Of a stretch of DNA of 64,000 nucleotides, positions 16,208-26,589 are shown one piece after another; the stretch's first letter is position 1, and every line of letters starts with the position of its first letter. This stretch comes from Verrucomicrobiota bacterium (GTDB lineage Bacteria > Verrucomicrobiota > Verrucomicrobiia > Opitutales > UBA953). The translations under genes were made by a program, and so were the position numbers. The stretch spans positions 1 to 64,000 of the forward strand of contig VHDL01000011.1 of NCBI GenBank assembly GCA_016871415.1, in the 5' to 3' direction. The notes beneath the pieces were generated by a model, which did no database searches, was not told the DNA's origin, and saw only the letters and a list, made by a program, of their open reading frames with translations.

Positions 16208-17887
16208 TCAGGTCTTTGCGGCCTGCTTCGCCCAGGAGTCCTTGAGCGTCACCGTGCGGTTGAAGACCGGACGGCCGGCGAGGGAGTCCCTGGAGTCGGC
16301 GCAGAAGTAGCCGTTGCGCTCGAACTGCACCCGCGTCCCGGCCGCCACTGCGAGCAGGGCCGGTTCGACGCGGGCCTTGACCGTACGGAGCGACTCCGGG
16401 TTGAGAAGGTCCCGCCAGTCCTTGCCTTCGGGGATGTCGTTGAGGTCCTCGTGGGCGAAGAGCCGGTCGTAGAGGCGCGTCTCGGCCTCGCCGGCGTGGG
16501 CTTCTGAAACCCAGTGGATGGTGCCCTTGACCTTGCGGCCGTCCGGGGCGTCGCCGCCGCGCGTGGACGGGTCGTAGGTGCAGGTCACTTCGATGACGTT
16601 GCCGGCGGCGTCCTTGCGGCAGCCCGTGCACTTCACGAAGTAACCCCAGCGGAGGCGGACCTCCTGGCCCGGCGTGAGGCGGAAATACTTCTTCTCCGGG
16701 ATCTCCATGAAATCAGCGCGCTCGATGAGCAGCGTCTTGGAGAAGGGCACCTTACGGGTGCCGGCGGAGGGGTCCTCGGGGTTGTTGATGGCCTCGAGTT
16801 CCTCGACCTGGCCTTCGGGGTAGTTCTCGATGACGAGGCGGACCGGATCGAGCACCGCCATGAAGCGGGAGGACGTCCGGTTGAGGTCGTCGCGCACGGC
16901 GTGCTCGAGCAGGGCGACGTCGGAGAGCGAATTGTGCTTCGTCACCCCGATGGTCTCGCAGAACTTGCGCACGGCGGCCGGCGTGTAGCCGCGCCGGCGC
17001 ATGCCGGAGATGGTGGGCATGCGGGGGTCGTCCCAGCCGGACACGCGCTTCTCCTGCACGAGCTCGAGCAGGCGGCGCTTGGACATGACGGTGTAGGTCA
17101 GGTTGAGGCGCGCGAATTCGATCTGCTGCGGCTTGGCGGGCGTGTCGAGCGCGCGGAGGAGCCAGTCGTAGAAGGGGCGGTGCACCTCGAACTCGAGCGT
17201 GCAGATCGAGTGGGTGATGCCTTCATACGCGTCCTCCAGCGGGTGGGCGTAGTCGTACATCGGGTAGACGCACCACTTGTCGCCGGTGTTGTGGTGATGG
17301 GCCTTGCGGATGCGGTAGATGACCGGGTCGCGCATGTGCATGTTTGGCGACGCCATGTCAATCTTGGCGCGCAGCACCGCCTTACCTTCGTCGAACTCGC
17401 CGCGGGTCATCCTTTCGAAGGCCGCGAGATTTTCCTCGACGGAGGCGTCCCGGGTGGGACTGGCTTTGCCCGGGCGCTTCTCATCGCCATGGAACTCGCG
17501 AATCTGGTCCTGCGTCAGGAAGCAGACGTAGGCCTTGCCCAGCTTGATGAGCCGGATTGCGTCGGCGTACATCCGGTCAAAGTAGTCCGACGCCTGGTAG
17601 TAGTGCTCGTTCCAGTCGAAGCCCAGCCAGCGCACGTCCTCCTTAATCGAATCGACGTATTCGACCTCCTCCTTGGTCGGATTGGTGTCATCCATGCGCA
17701 GGTGGCAGCGGCCCTTGAATTCGAGGGCGAGGCCGAAGTTCAGGCAGATGGACTTCGCGTGGCCGACGTGCAGGTAGCCGTTGGGCTCCGGCGGGAAGCG
17801 CGTGGCCACGGACGCGTGCTTCCCGGCGGCCAGGTCGGCGTCGATGATCTGCTGGATGAAGTGCCGGTGGACAGGGCTTTCGGACAT
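16208..17887 (-). CDS. glnS: Glutaminyl-tRNA synthetase
   Basis: This 559-residue class I synthetase attaches glutamine to tRNA-Gln. The HIGH-type signature is [14 protein letters not shown] (about residues 33-46) and the KMSKS-type loop appears as [11 protein letters not shown]. The GlnRS-specific segments [14 protein letters not shown] and [16 protein letters not shown] are present, and the C-terminal anticodon-binding beta barrels are complete. Length is close to the E. coli enzyme. It is transcribed behind gltX with a 4-base gap. A separate GlnRS suggests that Gln-tRNA is made directly rather than only by transamidation. Confidence 0.97.
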   Translation of the reverse strand: MSESPVHRHFIQQIIDADLAAGKHASVATRFPPEPNGYLHVGHAKSICLNFGLALEFKGRCHLRMDDTNPTKEEVEYVDSIKEDVRWLGFDWNEHYYQASDYFDRMYADAIRLIKLGKAYVCFLTQDQIREFHGDEKRPGKASPTRDASVEENLAAFERMTRGEFDEGKAVLRAKIDMASPNMHMRDPVIYRIRKAHHHNTGDKWCVYPMYDYAHPLEDAYEGITHSICTLEFEVHRPFYDWLLRALDTPAKPQQIEFARLNLTYTVMSKRRLLELVQEKRVSGWDDPRMPTISGMRRRGYTPAAVRKFCETIGVTKHNSLSDVALLEHAVRDDLNRTSSRFMAVLDPVRLVIENYPEGQVEELEAINNPEDPSAGTRKVPFSKTLLIERADFMEIPEKKYFRLTPGQEVRLRWGYFVKCTGCRKDAAGNVIEVTCTYDPSTRGGDAPDGRKVKGTIHWVSEAHAGEAETRLYDRLFAHEDLNDIPEGKDWRDLLNPESLRTVKARVEPALLAVAAGTRVQFERNGYFCADSRDSLAGRPVFNRTVTLKDSWAKQAAKT

Positions 17888-17891
17888 GGAT

Positions 17892-19256
<1,365 letters not shown>

Positions 19257-19322
19257 GCGTCGGGGGAATGGGTAGGGGGCGGGGGAGGGGGAGGTAAAGC
19301 AGGAAGGGCTGGAAAAGACGAA

Positions 19323-19350
19323 CCCCTCCGGGGCGGGGCCTCCGGAGGGG
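19323..19350 (-). terminator. Hairpin terminator after the PpiD-like gene
   Basis: CCCCTCCGG at 19323-19331 pairs perfectly with CCGGAGGGG at 19342-19350 across a 10-base loop. On the minus strand it follows the stop at 19371 and is trailed by a moderately T-rich stretch (TTCGTCTTTTCC). That fits a factor-independent terminator between the chaperone gene and gltX. Confidence 0.55.
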
Positions 19351-19370
19351 TCCGAGAGGGCCGCTTCGGC

Positions 19371-20975
19371 TCAGCGAGGCTGCTGGTCGACCTGAGGCTG
19401 AGGCGTAAGGTCGCGGAGCAGGCCCATGCCGGTCATGAAAGCGTTGTTTTCGGCGATGCGGAGCAGGATGGGCGCAGGGTCGTCCTTCTTGGGGTCGGCC
19501 GGAGGCACGTCGCGCTTGGCGGCGCGCAGGAAGACGTAGTCTCCCGAGCGCGTGCGCACCGGACCGGCCACCTTGCCGATGCCGGCGGCTTCAACGACCT
19601 GGGCGGTGTCCTCCGAAGCGCCGGCGATGGGCTCGGGTGCGGCGAAGGCGGAGAAAGGAGCGGGCGTCGAGGTCTTGAGACCGAGGGCGCGGGCGCTGTC
19701 GGCGAAGGGCTTGCCGGCGGTCTGGTCCGCGAGCAGGGCCTTGGAGAGCCGGGAGATTTCCACGGCGATTAGCCGCTGCCGCTCGGACTCACGCCAGGAG
19801 GCCAGGGCCTTGTCCTTCACTTCCTCGAAGGCGGGTAGGCGCGACTCGGTGCGGGCTTCCACGAACAGGAAGGCGGCGCCTTCTTCGGTGCGGTAGACGT
19901 CGGTGCGCCATTCCTGCGCGGGCATCACGGAAAGGGTGCGGAGCGCCTCCATCGGCACCTGGGGCGCGACCGGGGTCGTGCCGGCTTCGAATTCCGTCAT
20001 GGGGGTGAGCACGGCGTTGCGGGACTTGAGCCAGGCGAGGAAGGCGGGATCCTTGGCCTTGCTGGATTCGCTCGTGAACCTTTCGGCGAGCTCGTCAGAG
20101 ACGAGGCCGGCCGCAGCCAGGGCGGCCCGCCCCTGACGCACGACCTTCTCCAGTTCGGCGCGGCGCTTCAGGGCCTCCTCCTTGATCTTGCCGGGCTCGA
20201 GCTTGAGCTTTTCCGCGAGATTGTAGCCCGCCGTGACAATCTCCTCATCGGAGACCGGCGCGGCATCGGTGCTGGTCGCCTGGATGAGCACGGCCGTTGC
20301 CTTAATGCGCGCGGGGATGCGGAAGGACTCCTTGCCGGCCTCGAAGGCCGCCTTGGCCTTCGCCTCATCGTCCTTGATTTCGGTCTTGAAGGCGGAGGGG
20401 GAGAAGGAGGCGGCGTCGACCGTCCAGAGGGCGCGCTCGCGTTCCAGGAGCCGCTTGAGTTGGGCCGAGGTCGCATGGCCGGGCCCGGCGAGGGCCGCCC
20501 GTGCGCGGGAGATGCGCCAGGTGTCGACGATGTAGGTCTCGAAGCGGGCCCTGGTTTCCTCTTCGGAGGCGTCGATCTGCTTGCCAGCGAGCTGGATGAA
20601 GTTGTTGAGCGCCTCCCCCACGTTCTTGGGGTCGGGTCCGAGCGCGAGGTCGCGGGCGATGCGGCGGATCTCGGCGGGAGAGGGGGAGGGGACGTTGAGG
20701 GTGTCGGCCAGGGACAGTTCGGCCACCCGGCGCTCGAGGCCGTTCTGCTCCGGCCGGCGGGAGGTGAGCATCGAGAAGATCATCGTGTCCCGGTGACGCT
20801 CCCGTACGCGGGGGTCGTTGAGGTCCACGCCCATGTAGAGGTAGGAGCCGCCCTGGCTGAGCCCGTTCTGGCCGACGAACCCGTAGAATACGAAGGATGC
20901 CACGATGATCACCAGCAGGAAGCTGAAGATTATGCGGTGGTGCTTGGAGGTGGCGCCCTGCAGCCAGGTAATCAT
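19371..20975 (-). CDS. PpiD/SurA-like membrane-anchored peptidyl-prolyl isomerase
   Basis: This 534-residue protein has an N-terminal membrane anchor at about 14-35 (IIFSFLLVIIVASFVFYGFVG) after a short basic cytoplasmic tail, then a long SurA_N/PpiD-like helical region. Sections such as EEALKRRAELEKVVRQGRAA and TRSGDYVFLRAAKRDVPPAD are seen in this class of periplasmic folding factors. The rotamase domain (around 300-480) is weakly conserved, so isomerase activity is not assured. The role inferred is chaperoning of exported proteins, which suits the many secreted products nearby. It is divergent from folA. Confidence 0.75.
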   Translation of the reverse strand: MITWLQGATSKHHRIIFSFLLVIIVASFVFYGFVGQNGLSQGGSYLYMGVDLNDPRVRERHRDTMIFSMLTSRRPEQNGLERRVAELSLADTLNVPSPSPAEIRRIARDLALGPDPKNVGEALNNFIQLAGKQIDASEEETRARFETYIVDTWRISRARAALAGPGHATSAQLKRLLERERALWTVDAASFSPSAFKTEIKDDEAKAKAAFEAGKESFRIPARIKATAVLIQATSTDAAPVSDEEIVTAGYNLAEKLKLEPGKIKEEALKRRAELEKVVRQGRAALAAAGLVSDELAERFTSESSKAKDPAFLAWLKSRNAVLTPMTEFEAGTTPVAPQVPMEALRTLSVMPAQEWRTDVYRTEEGAAFLFVEARTESRLPAFEEVKDKALASWRESERQRLIAVEISRLSKALLADQTAGKPFADSARALGLKTSTPAPFSAFAAPEPIAGASEDTAQVVEAAGIGKVAGPVRTRSGDYVFLRAAKRDVPPADPKKDDPAPILLRIAENNAFMTGMGLLRDLTPQPQVDQQPR

Positions 20976-21061
20976 CCGTCGACCTTGGCGGGGGGCTCGG
21001 CGGGTGTCAACCAGCGGGGGCGCCGCTTGCGCCCGGCCGACTTGTTCACATCCCTGTCCTC

Positions 21062-21559
21062 ATGGCGTCAACCAAGCCCGTCCAGTGCATCGTGGCGGTA
21101 GCCCGTAACGGGGTCATCGGCTCAGGCGGCCGCCTGCCCTGGCACATCCCCGAAGACCTCGACTGGTTCATGAAGCAGACCGAGGGCGGGGTGATGATCG
21201 AGGGCCCGTCCTGCTACGCCGAGCTGGGCAAGGCCCTACCTGGACGCGGCACGGTGGTGGTCTCGCGCGACCCTGCCAAGAGGTTCCCCGGCGCGGAGCG
21301 CGTCGCGACGCTCGACGAGGCGGTGCGCGTCGCTCAAGGCATGCCCTGGCCCGGTCCGGTCTGGATCACCGGGGGCGAGCGCATCTACGCCGTCGGACTT
21401 CCGCTCTGCTCCCGTTTGATTATCACCCGCATCCACCGCGACTTTGCCGGTGACCGTTCTTTCCCCGCCGACTGGCCCGCGCTCTTCACCCGTCTCGTCT
21501 CCAGAAAGCACGGGATGCATGAGGGGCTTGAATACGACTTCGAGGTCTGGGACCGCTAG
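21062..21559 (+). CDS. folA: Dihydrofolate reductase
   Basis: This 165-residue enzyme reduces dihydrofolate to tetrahydrofolate with NADPH. Visible family marks are IVAVARNGVIGSGGRLPWHI (about 9-28), PEDLDWF with the conserved acidic residue in the folate pocket, MIEGPSCYAELGKALPGR in place of the usual GRKTF-type loop, VVVSRDP, and WITGGERIY for the NADPH pyrophosphate loop. Length is normal for bacterial DHFR. No thyA is adjacent. It is divergent from the PpiD-like gene, with 86 bases between. Confidence 0.93.
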   Translation: MASTKPVQCIVAVARNGVIGSGGRLPWHIPEDLDWFMKQTEGGVMIEGPSCYAELGKALPGRGTVVVSRDPAKRFPGAERVATLDEAVRVAQGMPWPGPVWITGGERIYAVGLPLCSRLIITRIHRDFAGDRSFPADWPALFTRLVSRKHGMHEGLEYDFEVWDR

Positions 21560-21604
21560 CATTGGCCGCTTGCCCGCGATGGGCCGGGAAGGCATCGTGC
21601 GGCC

Positions 21605-22876
21605 ATGCTGCTGTCCCTGATGCTCTTCGCCGCGATCCCCGTCACCATTTTGGAGGAATCAAAAGTCCCTGCTTACACGCTGCCCGATCCGCTCGTCGCC
21701 TCCGACGGCAGGAAGGTCGACGCGGAAGGATGGAAGTCGCGTCGTCGTGGCGAGGTGATGCGTGCGCTCGAGACGCACGTCTACGGCCGCACGCCCGACA
21801 CCTCCGCCCGGCAGGCCGAGGCCGTGCAGGAGGTGCGTGAGCACGACGCCGCCGCGTTGGGCGGCAAGGCGACGCGCACCCAGCTCCGCGTCTGGCCCGT
21901 CGGCCGCAAGGGCCCCTTCATCGACCTCCTCGTCTACCTGCCCAACGGCAAGGGCGGCCAATCGCCGGTCTTCCTCGGCGCGAACTTCGGCGGCAACCAC
22001 ACCGCGGTGGATGACCCGAAGGTGTTCCTGCCCGAGACCTGGGTCTCCAAGCAGTGGTCCGATCCCGCCCGGTCGGACCGCGCTTCGGAGAAGCAGCGCG
22101 GCTCGCAGTCCTCCCGCTGGCAGCTCGAGATGCTCATCGCCCGCGGCTACGGCCTCGCGACCTTCTACTACGGCGACGTCGAGCCCGATCACCCGGAGGG
22201 GTGGAAGGAGGGGTTCCGCGCGGCGCTCTCGCCCGCCGGCAGGGACACCGTCTGGAAGGATGGCGAGTGGGCCGGCGTCGGAGCCTGGGCCTGGGGTCTG
22301 TCGCGCAGCCTCGACGTCCTGTCACGCATGCCCGCGGTGGACGCCTCGCGCGTCGCCGTCATCGGACATTCCCGGCTGGGCAAGGCCTCGCTCTGGGCCG
22401 GCGCGCAGGACGGACGTTTCGCGCTCGTCATCTCGAATGAGTCGGGCTGCGGCGGCGCCGCGCTCAGCAAGCGTATCTTCGGCGAGACTGTCGGCGTGAT
22501 CTCCGGCTTCTACAAGGGCCGCGGCTTCCCGCACTGGTTCACCGCGCGTTTCGCGACCTATTCCGAAAACGAGGCGGCTATGCCCCTCGATCAGCACTGG
22601 CTGCTCGCGACCGTCGCGCCGCGGCCGCTCTACGTCGCCAGCGCCGCCGAGGACCTCTGGGCCGATCCCCGGGGCGAGTTCCTCGGGGCCGTGCACGCCG
22701 ACCCCGTGTTCCGTCTGCTCGGAGCGTCCGGGCTGGGCACCGAAGTCTTTCCCGAGGTGGGGCGCGCCGTGGGCGGTTCCGTCGGCTATCACAACCGGGC
22801 GGGCAAGCACGACGTCACCGCCGAGGACTGGGCCAACTACCTGGACTTCGCCGACCGCAACATGAAGGCCCGCTGA
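21605..22876 (+). CDS. CE15 glucuronoyl esterase-like protein
   Basis: This 423-residue alpha/beta hydrolase begins with a short hydrophobic leader and belongs to the glucuronoyl/acetylxylan esterase group (CE15). The nucleophile motif is GHSRLGKASLW, the conserved acidic motif is NESGCGG, and the catalytic His is probably in YHNRAGKHDVT near the C-terminus. LGANFGGNHT marks the oxyanion region. CE15 enzymes cut ester bonds between lignin and glucuronoxylan, so plant-polymer degradation is implied. It follows folA by 45 bases on the same strand but is functionally unrelated. Confidence 0.88.
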   Translation: MLLSLMLFAAIPVTILEESKVPAYTLPDPLVASDGRKVDAEGWKSRRRGEVMRALETHVYGRTPDTSARQAEAVQEVREHDAAALGGKATRTQLRVWPVGRKGPFIDLLVYLPNGKGGQSPVFLGANFGGNHTAVDDPKVFLPETWVSKQWSDPARSDRASEKQRGSQSSRWQLEMLIARGYGLATFYYGDVEPDHPEGWKEGFRAALSPAGRDTVWKDGEWAGVGAWAWGLSRSLDVLSRMPAVDASRVAVIGHSRLGKASLWAGAQDGRFALVISNESGCGGAALSKRIFGETVGVISGFYKGRGFPHWFTARFATYSENEAAMPLDQHWLLATVAPRPLYVASAAEDLWADPRGEFLGAVHADPVFRLLGASGLGTEVFPEVGRAVGGSVGYHNRAGKHDVTAEDWANYLDFADRNMKAR

Positions 22877-22926
22877 GCGGGGGAAGGGTTGACTTGTCCG
22901 CGGCCGACGGGTTTGCTGTCGGTTCG

Positions 22927-23001
22927 GTTCCCGTAGTTCAATGGATAGAATTCTGGCCTCCGAAGCCGGCGATTTGGGTTCGAATCCCAACGGGAGCACC
23001 A
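22927..23001 (+). tRNA. tRNA-Arg (CCG anticodon)
   Basis: The acceptor stem GTTCCCG pairs with CGGGAGC, followed by discriminator A and an encoded CCA. The anticodon stem CTGGC...GCCGG encloses loop CTCCGAA, giving anticodon CCG. The T-arm TTGGG/CCCAA with loop TTCGAAT is intact. An open frame runs through the gene but is accidental. Confidence 0.95.
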
Positions 23002-23021
23002 GCTTTCGCCGAGCGCTGCCG

Positions 23022-24308
23022 ATGACCGCGCCCTGTAAGTTTGTCCTCCCCTCTGCGGCGGTTCCTCGGCATTCTGAAATCTCCTTGTCGGACGCCACCG
23101 GACAGCCGTCCCGTTTTCCCAACGGACCCTTCCTTCGATACATCGTGGGCGAGGGCGTCTCCATGACCGGCACCTGGATGCAGGCGATGGCGCAGGGGTG
23201 GGTGATGGCCGGCCTGACCTCCAGCGGTCAGGCGATGGCCTGGGTGCATTTCGCCGGAGGCATCCCCATGATTGCGCTCACCCTGGTGGGCGGGCTTTGC
23301 GCCGACCGCTTCGACAAGCGGCGGATCCTCCAGGTCTGCCAGGCCGTGCAGATCCTGCTGGCGCTGTGGATCGGTTCGTTGGTGGGCTCAGAACAGGTGG
23401 CCATCTGGCATGTCGTCGTCGCGGCGGCGCTCCTCGGCGTCGCCGCCGCCTTCGAGATGCCGGCGGCCGCGGCCATCGTGCCCGAGCTCTCCGGACGTGA
23501 GCACGTCGCCCGGGCCATCGCGATCGACCGTGCGGTGTTCCACGGCACCCGTCTCATCGGTCCGGCGCTCGCCGGCACTCTCGTCGGCCGGTTTGGCGCC
23601 GAGTCGGCCTTCTATCTCAACGCCCTCAGCTTCGTCGTGCTGATGCTTGTCCTAGCGACCCTGCCGCCGCGCGTGAAGGGCGACGCCGAGCATGAGCGCC
23701 GTCGCATGGCCGGGATGGCCGAGGGCATCCGTCACCTGCGCTCCGACCGGCCCAGCCTGGCCATGGTCGCCATGCTTTCCGCGAACACGCTCTGCGTCTT
23801 CCCGGTCATGATTGTGCTGCTCCCGCTTTACGGAAAGCACACCCTCGAGGTCTCCGCCGCCGCCATGGGCTGGCTCATGTTCGCCTCGGGCGTGGGATCC
23901 CTCCTCGGGTCGCTGCTCATCATGGCCCTGCCCGTCGCCCGTCGCGGCCCGGTCATCGTCGGCTCCCTGGCGCTGATCTGCGCCGGGCTCGTCAGCCTTT
24001 CCCTGGCTGGCGGCTTCTGGTGGCCCGCGGTCACCTTACTGCTGCTCTCGCTCGGCGTCTCCACCCTGGTCGGCCTGGCCAACACCATCGTGCAGGAGCG
24101 TTCTCCGGAGGAGATCCGCGGCCGCGTCTCGGCCATCAGCGGCCTCAGCTTCTTCGGTCTGCTGCCGTTCGCGGCGGTCGCCATGGGCACGGTGGCTGAT
24201 TTCGCAGGCATCCGCGGCACCCTGCTGGGCGCCGCCTGCGTCTACGCCGTCGTGGGCGTGGCCTTACTGCTCTGGGGCCGTCCCGGCTCGGAGCCCGCCG
24301 CTCAGTAG
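23022..24308 (+). CDS. MFS transporter, EntS-like (MFS_3 type)
   Basis: This 428-residue integral membrane protein shows about 12 hydrophobic segments and the major facilitator loop GGLCADRFDKRRILQ between helices 2 and 3. GTWMQAMAQGWVM near the N-terminus is typical of EntS/MFS_3 exporters. The substrate is unknown; relatives export siderophores or drugs. The frame is open further upstream through tRNA-Arg, so the ATG at 23022 after the tRNA is chosen. The 3' end overlaps the convergent GDSL gene by 7 bases. Confidence 0.88.
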   Translation: MTAPCKFVLPSAAVPRHSEISLSDATGQPSRFPNGPFLRYIVGEGVSMTGTWMQAMAQGWVMAGLTSSGQAMAWVHFAGGIPMIALTLVGGLCADRFDKRRILQVCQAVQILLALWIGSLVGSEQVAIWHVVVAAALLGVAAAFEMPAAAAIVPELSGREHVARAIAIDRAVFHGTRLIGPALAGTLVGRFGAESAFYLNALSFVVLMLVLATLPPRVKGDAEHERRRMAGMAEGIRHLRSDRPSLAMVAMLSANTLCVFPVMIVLLPLYGKHTLEVSAAAMGWLMFASGVGSLLGSLLIMALPVARRGPVIVGSLALICAGLVSLSLAGGFWWPAVTLLLLSLGVSTLVGLANTIVQERSPEEIRGRVSAISGLSFFGLLPFAAVAMGTVADFAGIRGTLLGAACVYAVVGVALLLWGRPGSEPAAQ

Positions 24309-24994
24309 GCCTTGGCGTTCTCCCGCCAGGCGGCTTCAACCGCCGGTTTCACCAGCCGCAGCATCGCCTCATAGCCTGCCTGCGTGGGATGGAGGTCGTC
24401 CTTGAGATAGCTGTCCGGCCGCGGTTCATCGCCGGGGAAATTGAGCGCCTCGTTGATGTCGACGAAGCGTACGCCCCTGTGTGTCGCCGCGATTGCGCGG
24501 AATCCGTCGTCCGCCTTGCGCATCTCGTCCCACTTGGAGCGGCGCAAGGGCGCGTGGATCGTCGAAAGGATGACGAGGGCGGCGTCCGGGTGGACGCGCC
24601 GCAGGCTCAGGAAATAGCTCTCGGTGCGGGCCACGACGCGATCGGCCGAGTCGCCGGCGTTGATGTCGTTGCTGCCGCAATGGAGCACTACCACGCGGGG
24701 ACGGTAGGGCAGGGTGATCCGCTCCATGTAGCCCGCTACCTCCGTCGTGTAGGAACCTCCGAACCCGCGGTTGATCACCGGCATCGGCGCGAAGTCTGCC
24801 TGGGCGGATTTCCAGAGCCGCATGGTGCTGGCGCCCGAGAGGAGAAGCGCGCCCGAGGGTGGCGGCGTGACGCGGTCCGACTCCTCGAAGGCGGCGATGT
24901 CCTGGCTCATGCGCAGGGGCTCGGAGGCCAGGTCTCGGTTAGTGGCGCAACCGGCCAGGAGGCCGGCCAGGACCAGGGGAAGCAGGGGCTTCAT
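24302..24994 (-). CDS. GDSL/SGNH hydrolase lipoprotein
   Basis: This 230-residue protein carries a lipoprotein signal (MKPLLPLVLAGLLAGC, Cys16). SGNH blocks are LLSGASTMRLW (Ser nucleophile), RGFGGSYTTEV (Gly), VLHCGSNDIN (Asn) and DDLHPTQAGY (Asp and His). It should be an esterase or acetylhydrolase anchored in the envelope; the substrate is unknown. The frame is open to 25078, but the ATG at 24994 places the signal peptide at the start. It is convergent with the MFS gene. Confidence 0.88.
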   Translation of the reverse strand: MKPLLPLVLAGLLAGCATNRDLASEPLRMSQDIAAFEESDRVTPPPSGALLLSGASTMRLWKSAQADFAPMPVINRGFGGSYTTEVAGYMERITLPYRPRVVVLHCGSNDINAGDSADRVVARTESYFLSLRRVHPDAALVILSTIHAPLRRSKWDEMRKADDGFRAIAATHRGVRFVDINEALNFPGDEPRPDSYLKDDLHPTQAGYEAMLRLVKPAVEAAWRENAKAY

Positions 24995-25072
24995 GGGGTG
25001 GTCTTTCAATAGAGGCCGAAGGCTCCGGGGCAAGAGGGGATGGCTGAACCGCTCGCGCCCGGGCGGTTTTAC

Positions 25073-25109
25073 CTTCATCCTTCATCCTCTCATCCTCATC
25101 CTCCCTCCC
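25073..25109 (+). repeat. Pyrimidine-rich CATCCT-type tract
   Basis: A run built from repeats of TTCATCCT/CTCATCCT immediately precedes the ATG at 25110. A similar tract (CATTCATCCTCC...CATCCTC) lies at 45287-45316 near mnmA. It is simple-sequence DNA of unknown significance. Confidence 0.55.
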
Positions 25110-25556
25110 ATGCCCGTCGTACCCGGACTTCTCTCCCCATACGATGCCGTCAGCGGCTTCGTCTACTTCCCGAGGCTCGTCTCCAAGGTGCGCCTACACG
25201 CGGCGGGCCGTCTTCACGCCGACTTCGTGAGTAATCTCGGCAAGGCCTTCGATGACCGCTGCTGCCAGTATCTCGGCGTAGGTTACGCCGAGCTACGCGA
25301 CTGGCTCCTGGCCCATCCCGACGCCTCCGACGCCGAGGCCTTTGCGTGGGCGCAGTCGCACGGGCGTCGCCTGAGCGTCAACGACGTGGAGGTCTGGAAC
25401 GGCTTCATGACCAAGCGCGGCTGGCGCGACGAGGCCAACGAAGTGCTGCTGCGTCGGCTGAAGGAGAACGGCCTCGGTTTCGAAGCCGGCGTGGACACGA
25501 TGTTCGATTACATCGAGGTCGACGAGGGGCGTCAGCCCCGCAGACAGGCCCTTTGA
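25110..25556 (+). CDS. DUF5069 family protein
   Basis: This 148-residue soluble protein begins MPVVPGLLSPYDAVSGFVYF and contains PRLVSKVRLHAAGRLHADFV, a pattern I associate with DUF5069, a small uncharacterised family common in Verrucomicrobia and related phyla. There is no signal peptide, membrane segment or catalytic motif. The ATG at 25110 is chosen because the longer frame reads through a simple-sequence tract. It is divergent from the GDSL gene. Confidence 0.8.
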   Translation: MPVVPGLLSPYDAVSGFVYFPRLVSKVRLHAAGRLHADFVSNLGKAFDDRCCQYLGVGYAELRDWLLAHPDASDAEAFAWAQSHGRRLSVNDVEVWNGFMTKRGWRDEANEVLLRRLKENGLGFEAGVDTMFDYIEVDEGRQPRRQAL

Positions 25557-25672
25557 AGGGAGTCGGGGGTTGAGTCCGGGTCCAGCCCCCTCATATTCCG
25601 GGCCAGCGTGCGAGCCCGTACACGAACCTGCGCAGCCCAGGCCCGCCCGCGCCGTCCGGACGGAGGTGACCC

Positions 25673-26098
25673 GTGCTGATCGACTTGCTCGGGGCCGGCT
25701 TCGACGTCGCCGGAGGCTTCCAGACCGCCATCGCCGAGTTCAAGCGCGGAGGCTGGATCGTGGCGCTCATTGGTGCGGCCGCCATGGTGGGACGCCTGCT
25801 CATCGATGACGCCGCCCACGCCAGCCTCTGGCGCTCGTTCCGCCACGTGGCGGCGGCGGCCATCTTCGCCATCATCGCCTTCTTCGTCACTTTCCAGTGG
25901 CAGCTTTCGGCCATCAACAAGGCCATTGTCCAGGGCCTCGCCGGCGCCCTCGCCCCCGAGCTGGTCGACTGGATCACGGGCCTAATCCGCAAGAAACTCG
26001 GCATGGCCGAGCGCCCCCGCCAGCGCAAGGGCCGCAAGAAGTCCTCCGGGCGCAAGCGCGCCAAGCCCAAGGCCGCCCCGCGCGCTCGGCGCCGCTGA
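25673..26098 (+). CDS. Small basic-tailed membrane protein, holin-like topology
   Basis: This 141-residue protein of unknown family starts at GTG 25673, supported by a strong Shine-Dalgarno GGAGG at 25662-25666, rare in this window. It has an amphipathic N-terminus, hydrophobic segments at about 27-42 (GGWIVALIGAAAMVG) and 60-78 (AAAAIFAIIAFFVTF), and a very basic C-terminal tail of Arg/Lys/Pro. Two short membrane helices and a charged tail resemble phage holins in topology only. The gene is followed 32 bases later by another small membrane protein, so the two probably form a pair. Confidence 0.65.
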   Translation: MLIDLLGAGFDVAGGFQTAIAEFKRGGWIVALIGAAAMVGRLLIDDAAHASLWRSFRHVAAAAIFAIIAFFVTFQWQLSAINKAIVQGLAGALAPELVDWITGLIRKKLGMAERPRQRKGRKKSSGRKRAKPKAAPRARRR

Positions 26099-26130
26099 AC
26101 CCCTTCCAACCAACTTACAGACCAAGAAAC

Positions 26131-26586
26131 ATGAGCTCAAAACGTTCCAACCGCCGCTCCGCCCGGGGCGGACTCGTCCAGGCCGAGGTGGGCATCGTCG
26201 GCATGGCCGTCGTGACCCTCCTCGTCTCCCTCGCCGGCCTCTGGTTCAGTCACGAGCTCAGGGACACCACCAACAAGGTCCGCACGGCGACCGTGGGCAT
26301 CCAGGGCTCCGTCGACGCGTTCCGCAAGGCGATGCGCTCCAAGGACACCATCGCGGTGCTCATCGGGCCCAGCGACACGCTCAGCTCGGACAACAAGAAA
26401 GTGGAGGAGGCCGACCGCAACGCGGTCGAGGCTCTGGCGCGCGCCGAGTCCGACACCCGCGATTCGCTTTCGCTCCTCGACGCGGTGCTGAAGCTGCTGG
26501 CGACCTATGAGACGACCACCGTGACGTTCGCCGGCTGCTCGCTCATCTTCGCGCTCTTCGTGGTGATCCGACAGTTCAAGCTCTAG
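26131..26586 (+). CDS. Small bitopic membrane protein with coiled-coil middle
   Basis: This 151-residue protein has a basic N-terminus (SKRSNRRSARGG), a membrane helix at about 17-40 (VGIVGMAVVTLLVSLAGLWF), a heptad-rich middle (about 40-120, with ADRNAVEALARAESDTRDSL) and a second helix near the end (FAGCSLIFALFVVIRQFKL). No family is recognised. It forms a tandem pair with the gene at 25673 and is convergent with thiL, leaving only 3 bases between the stops. The pair looks like a self-contained module, possibly phage-derived, but no other phage gene is present. Confidence 0.62.
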   Translation: MSSKRSNRRSARGGLVQAEVGIVGMAVVTLLVSLAGLWFSHELRDTTNKVRTATVGIQGSVDAFRKAMRSKDTIAVLIGPSDTLSSDNKKVEEADRNAVEALARAESDTRDSLSLLDAVLKLLATYETTTVTFAGCSLIFALFVVIRQFKL

Positions 26587-26589
26587 TGC

